In this document: one piece after another, positions 55,001 through 63,720 of the stretch
How the letters are laid out: each line of letters begins with the position of its first letter
Position numbering within the stretch: position 1 is the first letter of the stretch
Assembly: GCA_963576735.1 (NCBI GenBank)
Contig: CAUYWD010000148.1
Location: 1 to 64,000 of the forward strand
DNA: 64,000 nucleotides
From: Bedellia somnulentella
Taxonomy: Eukaryota; Arthropoda; Insecta; Lepidoptera; Bedelliidae
Reading direction: 5' to 3'
Notes under the pieces: generated by a model
What the model was told of the DNA's origin: nothing
The model's input: the letters and a program-made list of their open reading frames with translations, nothing else
Database searches by the model: none
Made by a program: the position numbers and the translations under genes

Positions 55001-55146
55001 CCAAACCAGCGGGGATGATTTGGTACAACATAGGGCTCTGAGACTACAGCTACAGCCGCAGACTTGGCCGCTATGTTATGAGAGAGTAAATCTTGTGCCC
55101 CCCTGCAATGGTTAACATTGCATTGTATGATCTTTAATGAGGTCAT
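52036..55146 (-). CDS. ORF2: S12 ORF2, endonuclease-reverse transcriptase (1036 aa)
   Basis: Complete enzyme of a second subfamily. Endonuclease: VNHC near 11-14, SEPY, GDFNARS, SDHQYIE. RT: APGPDGIPG, FGFRKGRS, CGVPQGSVLGPL, YADD at 658-661. C-terminal knuckle CX2CX8HX4C at 944-961 (one residue shorter than in the others) and Arg-rich tail. The start ATG at 55146 overlaps the ORF1 stop as ATGA (four shared bases), so ribosomes would step back one base, unlike the UAAUG of the other elements. The GC content of the gene is visibly lower than in S1-S10, consistent with a separate lineage. Confidence 0.94.
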   Translation of the reverse strand: MTSLKIIQCNVNHCRGAQDLLSHNIAAKSAAVAVVSEPYVVPNHPRWFGDSAGLVAVYWSSISNNLPMSLLTKGHGWVAVSWGHFAIVGCYVSPNCTLAEYERYLDGLSMGVRSITSNFILVLGDFNARSHIWGDTMSEPKSDTLLGWTSEFNLGLLNQGSVPTCIRWQGESIVDLTWASPSASRIVTGWRVADGEVTLSDHQYIEMVVKVQSHSGGVRPQNNLPQRWSLKQLNRDLLIAAANVADWAEELEEANPENTAIWFRDTMTDICDSSMPRSKPVERKKEYWWTDEITHLRNVCWSSRRQYTRARRRRRATPEEKAIAYASYREATVAFQIAIANAKANAWKELLEKLDRDPWGRPYKTVMGKLRPWVPPLTETLEPDFTVQIVDTLFPRANANPSPVIDQLDQPLWTDELDISTEEFNWSVKRLAAKNTAPGPDGIPGRAWVLALSILGDRLKRLFTSCLRLGVFPLIWKKAKLVLLHKEGRVTSSPSAYRPICLLDEAGKLFERIIGDRITEHLSATGPNLSDSQFGFRKGRSTVDAILRVRFLSEQTVSEGNVMLAVSLDIINAFNTLPWEAIREALIYHNVPLYLQNIVNTYLSNRSITYVGRSGDSYTEAVECGVPQGSVLGPLLWNLAYDTVLRSNLPSGSKLVCYADDTLVLVEAENFQRAARLTELSVARVVSKIESIGLKVAPHKTEAIWFHNLPSNQEPPNYSIRVGDANVEVGHCMKYLGVLIDSRWKFTEHFEKLLPRIQKVSGAMHRLLPNLGGPREEVRRLYAGVIRSIALYAAPVWSDKLTRQNRMKLNSAQRQIAIRVARGYRTLSFDAATLLARMPPFDILANVDANVYKELRSSVGNPTGREMEGLRQQMRRQAIDSWQERLEEPLSMRRRTVSAILPSLTTWLDRGGGSVTYRLTQVLTGHGCFGEYLHRIGREETAKCHHCDGTIDSAQHTLEDCPAWANERSTLTQKIGHDLSPPALVEAMLACRENWSAVVSFCEAVMLKKEANERDRERADPTRRQRRRRGGGNVRP

Positions 55147-57104
55147 TGTTGCATTGCTGTTGGTCCCCCCTGAGTATCAATGCTTTCTGTGTCTGGCACT
55201 GCAGGAACATTAACACTTTGAGTTAGATCGCCTTTTTTTTTGGTATTTTTTGGCAAACAGTTCTTACTTCCCAAACGGTGATCTGCAGGTCTGCCCAGAT
55301 CCATACAAAGTGGACATTTGGGGTTCAGAGTCGTGCATTCACGCACCTTGTGCCCCAAACCCCCGCATTTAAAGCACCGATCCCCGCGGTCGATTGTGCT
55401 GCCACATTGATTTCTCACGTGACCAAGTTCCAGGCACTTGTAGCACTGTAAAGGTCTAGCTGTTAATGCTTCTACGCGAGCCGAAATCCAGCCTACCTGT
55501 AACTCTTTAGCAGCAACGAGATCGCTCACTACTTTCAGGGGACATTTTACCCAAATAGAACCAAGCCTATTCTTGGCGCTGTTTATTGCACCAACTTTGA
55601 CGTCATTTGGAGAGCAACCGCTATATTTGACTATGGCGGCCGATACATCCGCTGGGGTAATAGAATCGTCTAGATCTTTTATTCTTAGCTCTCCACATTT
55701 GATCGGACGAGATATGCGCACGTTGAGGTCTGAGAGAGCTTGTATCATCTGAGATGCCAGGGTATCAGCCTTGGTAGCACTGTCAGGACCTGGAACCTCC
55801 AGGAGAAGTCCTCCTGTTATGGTCCGCTTTTGGCGGATTGCTGGTATGCCTAAATCGGTCAAGTTGATCCTCGATTTGGCAGCAGACATCACTTCCCCAT
55901 ACGTTGAGTTGCTACCCTCAGGTACCGTTATGGTTATGACGGCATTTTTTGGTGGCTTTGGAGGCCTTTTCTTTTTTCTTGAATTTGATGCAGCTTTTGC
56001 AACTTTTTTCTTTGACGCCGGCACTTGCTGTTTCGGTTTTGACGTTTTGTTTTTACGTCCAGCCACAGTTGCCCACGTTTCTGCAGTAGAAGTTTGTAGC
56101 TCGTGGCAAGGCCTCGACACCTCGGGCAAATCAGCGTTCAAAGGCTGTGGCGGTGGTTTCCGCTTCCTCGGTCTTTTTCCTTTTGCAGGGTTTTCTAGCG
56201 GCTCCGTTCGTGTATTTATGGAAGGCGTGTTTTTCCTCAAAGGTGGCCTGATAGCCCTTCCTGGGAACAATTCTTCCATAAAAGCAGCAAATTTATTGTT
56301 TATCAGAGCTTCTACTGTTTCCAGCTCTATTGGCTTCGGTGCCACCGATCTTGGTGCTGGTAGTGCGGGGGCTGAAGATGGACCCCTATTTACAAGAGTT
56401 CGTTTAGACATTTCAGCCATTTGTTTTTCTAGACCGGCTACTCTTGCTCGCAGTTCCTGGTTCTCTTTTATAAGACGTTCGTCGTTGCAGCTTTTCGAAG
56501 TTCGTTGAGTCAATTCAACTGCGGCCGCTTCAAAGAGCCTAGCTGCTGCTTTTAGGTCCCTCACGAAAGTGCCCTTAAGGTTCCTGGACTTGTCAGCAAC
56601 ATGATCTACCTTTGTTACAGCCTCTAAAACCTGAGCGCTTATTTCGGCTGTAGGCTGCGACTTCAAATCTGCACTCCAATCAATCACCTGATCAATTGGA
56701 AGAGGTTCAGCAAACTCATCATTTGTTGTTTTTTTAGGAACCACTCTTCTCCTTTGCGCAGTGACTCCACCACTTTTGGACTCAGTTTTTCGTTTCCGCG
56801 ATGCTGTGGACAATACTGAAACTGACGACGCAAAAGACACAGATGACTTCAAGGAACTATCGCTCAACTCTCCATCGTCCATATCCTCTCCATATACGCT
56901 CGACGCTGTTCCCGGACGACTGTCCAGAACAGCATAACGATTTAGCCGCCGATGGGCCTCTAAGTCTTTCAAACTTAGATGATGGGTGTTGCTCCCCCCA
57001 GAATACGAGGAGCAGCCCGCATCTTTCGATGCAGGGAGGGATTCTCCACCGGTTGAGCCGGTGGTACCCTCCTGGGGTAATTGTTTTCTTTTTTCACTCA
57101 TCAT
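55143..57104 (-). CDS. ORF1: S12 ORF1, gag-like protein (653 aa)
   Basis: Shorter gag-like protein. Type 2 N-terminus (MMSEKRKQLPQEGTTGSTGG, YSGGS), Ser-rich stretch and a basic patch (QRRRVVPKK) but no AT-hook, which all other ORF1 proteins here have. A coiled coil follows at about 210-235 (RLIKENQELRARVAGLEKQM), then a Lys/Arg-rich run, a gag core with RPPKPPKNAVITITV, and three zinc knuckles (CYKC, CFKC, CPLC) ending near residue 616. The end CAACAATGA overlaps the ORF2 ATG. Function inferred from the family. Two adjacent Met codons open the frame. Confidence 0.92.
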   Translation of the reverse strand: MMSEKRKQLPQEGTTGSTGGESLPASKDAGCSSYSGGSNTHHLSLKDLEAHRRLNRYAVLDSRPGTASSVYGEDMDDGELSDSSLKSSVSFASSVSVLSTASRKRKTESKSGGVTAQRRRVVPKKTTNDEFAEPLPIDQVIDWSADLKSQPTAEISAQVLEAVTKVDHVADKSRNLKGTFVRDLKAAARLFEAAAVELTQRTSKSCNDERLIKENQELRARVAGLEKQMAEMSKRTLVNRGPSSAPALPAPRSVAPKPIELETVEALINNKFAAFMEELFPGRAIRPPLRKNTPSINTRTEPLENPAKGKRPRKRKPPPQPLNADLPEVSRPCHELQTSTAETWATVAGRKNKTSKPKQQVPASKKKVAKAASNSRKKKRPPKPPKNAVITITVPEGSNSTYGEVMSAAKSRINLTDLGIPAIRQKRTITGGLLLEVPGPDSATKADTLASQMIQALSDLNVRISRPIKCGELRIKDLDDSITPADVSAAIVKYSGCSPNDVKVGAINSAKNRLGSIWVKCPLKVVSDLVAAKELQVGWISARVEALTARPLQCYKCLELGHVRNQCGSTIDRGDRCFKCGGLGHKVRECTTLNPKCPLCMDLGRPADHRLGSKNCLPKNTKKKGDLTQSVNVPAVPDTESIDTQGGPTAMQQ

Positions 57105-57139
57105 GGTATTTTGGTAGGCAATTTTACCCTCGGCCTACC
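56991..57139 (-). promoter_or_regulatory. S12 hairpin array across ORF1 start
   Basis: H1 57113-57139. YSGG hairpin GCTCC/GGAGC. H3 in RNA is CCUGCAUC/GAUGCGGG with a GAAA tetraloop (one G-U pair). H4 CCACCGG/CCGGTGG. Stem sequences differ from all other copies but pairing is kept. Confidence 0.78.
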
Positions 57140-57689
57140 ATCGAGCTTTTCCCTTTTCCCCCCCGCGCTAGGGACTGGAGACCCTCCAGCCATTCATCTT
57201 ATCGGCACGCTGACCTTAAGATTAGGGTAATTTTTTATAGAGGTTTTCTTCCTCGCGGCTCAGACCTCAATGGACTGATCCCCCGTTCCCACAAAAGTAG
57301 GTTTACGGGTTGGCCGACAGTATCATGAGGATACTGCCGCCCCTCCATCACCAGCCGCCCACTATGGGGTCCGAAGCTGGGACTGAAACTACCACGAAAC
57401 AGAAACCTGGCCGCTTGATACAGACAGACGCCAGGTTCTAACAACCGCCCCAGCCGCCCAATGTGGATCAAACGCTGGGGCTCAACTCAACCAGGTTACC
57501 CGATGCGGGCAAGACTCATCGAAAAGCCAAGCACATGAAGTGCAACGGCTTCACGTCCGCTTACTGCTGCCTCTGAAAGCAGAGGAGAGAAACGGACCCA
57601 CCGCGATGCCATTAGCTTCACCCCGGACTGGATTGCCCGAGGCTACTGAGCCCCCACGCCACGACAAGGCTGCACCGTGTGGGGGAGGT
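57105..57689 (-). other. S12 5' UTR, long form
   Basis: 585 nt, no gene. Contains both CAGCCGCC...CTGGG modules, the ACCTGGC/GCCAGGT hairpin, a GTCCGCTTACTGC...GAAACGGAC helix and the conserved terminal stems, plus extra sequence around 57487-57540 absent elsewhere. Confidence 0.68.
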
Positions 57690-57819
57690 AACCTAACCTA
57701 ACCTAACCTAACCTAACCTAACCTAACCTAACCTAACCTAACCTAACCTAACCTAACCTAACCTAACCTAACCTAACCTAACCTAACCTAACCTAACCTA
57801 ACCTAACCTAACCTAACCT
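57690..57819 (-). repeat. Telomeric tract T14, (TTAGG)26
   Basis: Longest tract in the window, 26 perfect units, between S12 and the satellite. Confidence 0.98.
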
Positions 57820-60320
57820 AATTGGGATTTTCTCCCAAACTATTGGGCCTATACCGGCGTTTAGGCCCTCAAAAAATCGGATTCAGCGAGAACTATCTAA
57901 TACAACAGAAAAAAAGTGGCAGTTTGCCTGCAAAAAATTAAAAATAATTACAAAAAACCAAAATTTTTATGCTATTTTATAATATTTTACACTTAAAACT
58001 AACAATTTTTATTATTTTTCAGCTCGCGGAAGGCGGAACGCTGCTAAATGGTGATAATTAGCTATAACTAGCAAAAAGACAACAAAAAGGGGGTACAAAA
58101 GACAGAAATTAACTTTAAAAATCTTCACGCCCATACATTTCGTATCGCGCTAAGGTGAACTTTTGAAAATCAATTTTTTGGGATTTTCTCCCAAACTATT
58201 GGGCCTATATCGGCGTTTAGGCCCTCAAAAAATCGGATTCAGCGAGAACTATCTAATACAACAGAAAAAAGTGGCAGTTTGCCTACAAAAAATTAAAAAT
58301 AATTACAAAAAACCAAAATTTTTATGCTATTTTATAATATTTTACACTTAAAACTAACAATTTTTATTATTTTTCAGCTCGCGGAAGGCGGAACGCTGCT
58401 AAATGGTGATAATTAGCTATAACTAGCAAAAAGACAACAAAAAGGGGGTACAAAAGACAGAAATTAACTTTAAAAATCTTCACGCCCATACATTTCGTAT
58501 CGCGCTAAGGTGAACTTTTGAAAATCAATTTTTTGGGATTTTCTCCCAAACTATTGGGCCTATATCGGCGTTTAGGCCCTCAAAAAATCGGATTCAGCGA
58601 GAACTATCTAATACAACAGAAAAAAGTGGCAGTTTGCCTACAAAAAATTAAAAATAATTACAAAAAACCAAAATTTTTATGCTATTTTATAATATTTTAC
58701 ACTTAAAACTAACAATTTTTATTATTTTTCAGCTCGCGGAAGGCGGAACGCTGCTAAATGGTGATAATTAGCTATAACTAGCAAAAAGACAACAAAAAGG
58801 GGGTACAAAAGACAGAAATTAACTTTAAAAATCTTCACGCCCATACATTTCGTATCGCGCTAAGGTGAACTTTTGAAAATAAATTTTTTGGGATTTTCTC
58901 CCAAACTATTGGGCCTATATCGGCGTTTAGGCCCTCAAAAAATCGGATTCAGCGAGAACTATCTAATACAACAGAAAAAAGTGGCAGTTTGCCTACAAAA
59001 AATCGGATTCAGCGAGAACTATCTAATACAACAGAAAAAAGTGGCAGTTTGCCTACAAAAAATTAAAAATAATTACAAAAAACCAAAATTTTTATGCTAT
59101 TTTATAATATTTTACACTTAAAACTAACAATTTTTATTATTTTTCAGCTCGCGGAAGGCGGAACGCTGCTAAATGGTGATAATTAGCTATAACTAGCAAA
59201 AAGACAACAAAAAGGGGGTACAAAAGACAGAAATTAACTTTAAAAATCTTCACGCCCATACATTTCGTATCGCGCTAAGGTGAACTTTTGAAAATCAATT
59301 TTTTGGGATTTTCTCCCAAACTATTGGGCCTATATCGGCGTTTAGGCCCTCAAAAAATCGGATTCAGCGAGAACTATCTAATACAACAGAAAAAATTGGC
59401 AGTTTGCCTACAAAAAATTAAAAATAATTACAAAAAACCAAAATTTTTATGCTATTTTATAATATTTTACACTTAAAACTAACAATTTTTATTATTTTTC
59501 AGCTCGCGGAAGGCGGAACGCTGCTAAATGGTGATAATTAGCTATAACTAGCAAAAAGACAACAAAAAGGGGGTACAAAAGACAGAAATTAACTTTAAAA
59601 ATCTTCACGCCCATACATTTCGTATCGCGCTAAGGTGAACTTTTGAAAATCAATTTTTTGGGATTTTCTCCCAAACTATTGGGCCTATACCGGCGTTTAG
59701 GCCCTCAAAAAATCGGATTCAGCGAGAACTATCTAATACAACAGAAAAAAAGTGGCAGTTTGCCTACAAAAAATTAAAAATAATTACAAAAAACCAAAAT
59801 TTTTATGCTATTTTATAATATTTTACACTTAAAACTAACAATTTTTATTATTTTTCAGCTCGCGGAAGGCGGAACGCTGCTAAATGGTGATAATTAGCTA
59901 TAACTAGCAAAAAGACAACAAAAAGGGGGTACAAAAGACAGAAATTAACTTTAAAAATCTTCACGCCCATACATTTCGTATCGCGCTAAGGTGAACTTTT
60001 GAAAATCAATTTTTTGGGATTTTCTCCCAAACTATTGGGCCTATATCGGCGTTTAGGCCCTCAAAAAATCGGATTCAGCGAGAACTATCTAATACAACAG
60101 AAAAAAGTGGCAGTTTGCCTACAAAAAATTAAAAATAATTACAAAAAACCAAAATTTTTATGCTATTTTATAATATTTTACACTTAAAACTAACAATTTT
60201 TATTATATTTCAGCTCGCGGAAGGCGGAACGCTGCTAAATGGTGATAATTAGCTATAACTAGCAAAAAGACAACAAAAAGGGGGTACAAAAGACAGAAAT
60301 TAACTTTAAAAATCTTCACC
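57820..60320. repeat. AT-rich satellite, 7 monomers of about 355 bp
   Basis: Tandem monomers whose GGGATTTTCTCCC motif starts at 57824, 58180, 58535, 58890, 59305, 59660 and 60016 (periods 356, 355, 355, 415, 355, 356). The 415-bp unit has an extra 60-bp internal duplication (about 58939-59060). Copies are nearly identical. The first is cut at TTGGGA and the last at CTTCAC, both against telomeric repeats. Each monomer has a nested inverted repeat: TTTTTTG/CAAAAAA outside, GGGA/TCCC and GGGCCT/AGGCCC inside. Repeated 62-aa readings are not genes. Confidence 0.95.
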
Positions 60321-60379
60321 AACCTAACCTAACCTAACCTAACCTAACCTAACCTAACCTAACCTAACCTAACCTAACC
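60321..60379 (-). repeat. Telomeric tract T15, about 12 units
   Basis: Twelve units, the last reading AACCG, leading into GTACCTAGTCG and then S13. Confidence 0.96.
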
Positions 60380-60383
60380 GTAC

Positions 60384-61184
60384 CTAGTCGAAACGAAACC
60401 AGGTCACCTCGTCGTTCAGGTTGGCGGCCTTATCTGGGCTGGCCACCCAAGACTGGACAATGGCAGCTTCCGTCATAAGCTTCTTGTCCAGCCTGCTGAG
60501 GGCCCATCTAGGTCCCTCGTTGGCCGACGGGCCACTTGACGAGTTGGCCTGGCGAGACGCGGAGATGTCGAAGCGAATGTAACGGTGATCTGAGAACACC
60601 TCCACGTCCGTGATGACTCTCCAGCCCTGGATGAGGGCGCAGAGGTCGGGAGTCGCTAGTGTCAGGTCGACAAGAGAACTCCCGTTGCGACGCACACAGG
60701 TGGGTACCGAACCCCTGTTGGCGACAACCAGACCTGTAGCTGTCAACCACTCAACGACGGTGTCGCCGAATGGATCATTGACCGGGGAGCCCCAAGCTAA
60801 AGACTTGGCATTAAAATCCCCGGCAATCAACACTCGGCGAGGGCGGCTTCGCAGGACTACTGCTTCCAATTCCCCAAGCAAGACCTCGAGGTCAGCGCGC
60901 GGTCGGTTGGGGGAGAAATAAACGGAGACCAGAACCTCCTCTCCCACCAACGCCGAAACAAAGCTGTGACCCCGAGTCACGTCCCGAAACTGCAAACCAG
61001 CAGCCCCCGAGATAGTGATAGCCGCTACACCGTCTAGGTCCGACACCCAGTTTGCCCCCGCAGGAACAAAGTATGGCTCCGAAACCATTCCAATTTTAAT
61101 TGACCACTGTGCCATGCTCTGTAGAAACAGGTTCTGGGCGCAGGCACAGTGGTTCAGGTTCGCCTGGAGGAACCGCGTGGCCAT
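60384..61184 (-). pseudogene. ORF2: S13 ORF2 fragment (endonuclease only)
   Basis: About 263 codons with a complete endonuclease: LNHC, SEPY, GDFNAKS and SDHRYI, followed by the start of the linker up to DEVTWFR, where the sequence leaves the gene (about 60395) and runs into telomere-like bases. No RT, CCHC or 3' UTR. The ATG at 61184 shares its A with the ORF1 TAA (UAAUG). It belongs to the S4/S7 subfamily. The loss is at the 3' side of the element, opposite to normal TPRT truncation, so it probably arose by chromosome breakage or recombination after insertion. Confidence 0.9.
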
Positions 61185-63684
61185 TATTGATCAATGACCA
61201 CGGGCTCCCCCCCTTCTTCCATAGGCTCACTGTTGTTAGTCAGTGAGCGAGAAGACTTTGTTGGCTGCCGTTTTGATACAGCCCCAGGACCGGACTTTTT
61301 ATTAGCCTTCTTAGTGCACGACTTTGCCCCAATCCGGTGCTCTGCTGGCTTGTTGTCAGCAGCGCAGATGGGGCAGTAGGGCTTTTTGTCACAGTTCCTC
61401 GCTTGGTGGCCCTCATCTCCGCAGCGGAAACAAAGCCCACTGCGGTCTGTGCTTGAAAGGCAGGTGCTACGAACATGCCCGATTTCTAGGCACTTATAGC
61501 ACCTTAAGTCCTGGCGAGGCAAAATTTGGACGCGGGCCAAACTCCAGCCAATCTGAATTGCCCCGATCTTGCTCACCTTTTTGAGCGTTTCAACGGGGCA
61601 GCGAATCCAAACTGATCCCTTTCCTCTCGGGCCTTCTCTTATTTCTCCGATTTTAACGTCGGCAGCGGGACATTCACCTACATTGGCGACTGCCTCTGAC
61701 ACCTCTTCAGGTGATATCGAGTCGTCCAGGCCGAGCAGACGCATATCCCTCATCTTCATCGGTCTAGCCACCTTCGCTTCAGGAGGCAAGACTTCTTTAA
61801 GTTTGGAGGCCAGCACGTCTGCTTTGATTTTTGCGTCAGCACTGGACACCTCGATTAACCTCGCTCCAGTAATCGTCTTGCGTGTCCGAATCTTGTTGAT
61901 GCCGATTCCAGCTAGGTCAATAGCCTGTCTAGCTTGCCTCATGATTGAAGGGTATAGAGAGCCTTCAGCTTCGGCCTCCTCTTTAAGGGTGACACTTATT
62001 ATATCTATTACTTTTTATATCTATCTCATATACATTTATTTTTTTTATTTATATTTGTATGTCTATATGTAATATATTATATATTTGTGTATTAATTGTC
62101 GTATAAGTGTTAAGTAAGGGTATTATTATTCTTTTCTCTTTTCATTAAGCAAACTTTATTTCTTTTTATTTAAATTTTAAGTTATACAGTAAGAATGTTA
62201 CTAATTCTGTTTTATATTTTAATGCTTAAGTGGTATCCTGTCATTGGCTAAGAAATTTTGTAGTTCTTTATAAAACATTGTTTTTTAAGTTTTCTAAATG
62301 TGCTGTTGGATATCATATAAAAATAAAAATAAAAATAAAAACTAACAGCTGCAGAACGGGGTACCCTAATCAGTGAAGAAGCCTTCTTCTTACCCGCGGT
62401 TTTAGCAGCAGCTGGTGTTGTCGGTGAAGGCTTCTTCTTGCGCCTTACCACAGTAGCCCACGTGTCTGGTTCCCGGACAGACGGGCCTGGCAAGGGCAGG
62501 TCCTGTGGAAGCCTTGTTGAAGAAGGCGCTCTGGTGCTGGCAGTTTCCGGCTTGGACGGGGCTGGAGCTTTGGATTGCGCCGGTTTGTTGGCGGATTTTT
62601 TCCCTTTTCCTTTCCCTTTCGCCTTTCCACTAGCCTGTGCTGGTTTCACACCTGCGTCAGAAGGTTTTGCCGGAACCTTCTTTGCAGCATCTGCGGCAAG
62701 GGGTGGACGAACACGTTGAGCTGGTAGAAGGCGTTCCTCAAGGCCCTCAAACCTAGCGTTGATCATAGATCCAACCTGTATCATGATAGAGCGCGCCAGA
62801 TCGTCACTGTTGGGGGCTACTACACTAGGAGTAGAACGAGCACTTATCACCTCAGCCTTGAGTTCAGTGAGCTCCCGGCGCAGACAGTCAAGCTGGTTCG
62901 CTAAGTCTGCTTTTTCCTCAAGCGCCTTTATGTTTTGGTCTCTCAAGCGGGTTATCTCCTCCCGTAAAGAAACCACTTTCGACGAGGATGAGCATTCTCG
63001 AAGCCGCTCGGTATACTCGGTGATATCCTCCGCTGCGTTTTTTAATGCCCTCACAAATGTGCCTTTTAGGTTGCCTGATTTCCTGGCAACCTCAAGAACA
63101 ATATTTGCACCTTCCTTCACAGCTTGGGCAAGATCCGCCGCAGATTTAACCTCCCTGGGAGTAGGCGATGACCTAAGAGTTACCCTCTTAGATACATACC
63201 TGTCCACTTTCTTTGACAGGACTTCCTGCTCGCTGCTTTTAAGCTCTTCTCTTAAGAATTGCTTCCTCATAGCTGCAGCTTCAGCCCTTGCCTTACCAAC
63301 CCCAACATATTGACCCGTCGAGGGTGGTCTTCCGCGGCCTCTTTTGGAAGGCGCCTTGCTGGTAGAAGCAGCAGTCCGAACGCTTCCATCCGAATCGGAG
63401 GTACTCAACCCGCTTGTAGCAGGTCGTTTCCTCTGCAGTTCCAATAAATTATTGGAACTTCCCGCCGCAACGAGAGACGAATCACTTACGTCCCCTTCAG
63501 TGTCAGAGTCCATAATCATGCCAGAGTTGTCGTTTTGGAGGTCAATACGACCTCCCAAAAGATGGGTGTTGCCCCCCCCAGAATACGAGGGGCTGCCTGT
63601 ATCCGAAGATACAGGGAGGGATTCTCCACCGACGGGGCCGGTGGTACCCTCCTGGGGTAAAAACTGTATATTTTCACTCATCAT
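61184..63684 (-). pseudogene. ORF1: S13 ORF1, interrupted by an AT-rich insertion
   Basis: Gag-like gene of type 2 (MMSENIQFLPQEGTTGPVGG, YSGGG) in two pieces. The first (63684 to about 62344) encodes the N-terminus, AT-hook-like KRGRGRPP, coiled coil and KGKGKGKK run and stops matching at RVPRSAAVS. The second (about 61996 to 61184) resumes at SVTLKEEAEAEG and encodes the rest of the gag core and three zinc knuckles (CYKC, CFRC, CPIC), ending VVIDQ. Between them lie 347 bp of unrelated AT-rich DNA. Sequence around the core resembles S4 ORF1, while the N-terminus is like S8/S10/S12. Without the insertion the frame would be continuous, so the insertion is the inactivating event. Confidence 0.9.
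61997..62343 (+). mobile_element. AT-rich insertion in S13 ORF1 with (AAAAT)n tail
   Basis: About 347 bp, very AT-rich, ending in AAAATAAAAATAAAAATAAA on the + strand. ACT occurs at both edges (61994-61996 and 62341-62343), a possible 3-bp target duplication. The microsatellite tail suggests the 3' end of a 5'-truncated LINE (for example RTE-like) or a SINE. No coding sequence is recognisable and the family is unknown. Confidence 0.6.
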
Positions 63685-63720
63685 TTTTAATTAGTAGGCA
63701 TTTTTATACTCGGCCTACTA
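63571..63720 (-). promoter_or_regulatory. S13 hairpin array across ORF1 start
   Basis: H1 63694-63720 has stem AGTAGGC/GCCTACT, a closing-pair swap relative to GGTAGGC/GCCTACC. H3 in RNA is CCUGUAUC/GAUACAGG with a UUCG tetraloop. H4 in RNA is CCACCGGC/GUCGGUGG with loop CCC. YSGG hairpin GCCCC/GGGGC. Confidence 0.78.

Larger units (their letters stand above)
51585..57689 (-). mobile_element. S12: full-length divergent SART-like element, both ORFs open
   Basis: A 67-nt poly(A), 3' UTR, ORF2, shorter ORF1 and long 5' UTR. Body 6038 bp. Proteins are clearly more divergent from all other elements, the base composition is more AT-rich, and the ORF1/ORF2 junction is of another type. At the 5' end ACCT (- strand) lies between the telomeric GGTT and CCCCCAC. 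Confidence 0.93.

Noticed and set aside
58163..58351. Repeated 62-codon frames in the satellite
   Set aside because: Identical because the monomers are identical; low-complexity lysine/asparagine-rich translation with no supporting feature, so treated as non-coding.
57820..60320. Tandem repeats considered as a CRISPR array
   Set aside because: The 355-bp monomers have no unique spacers, and the setting is a eukaryotic telomere.
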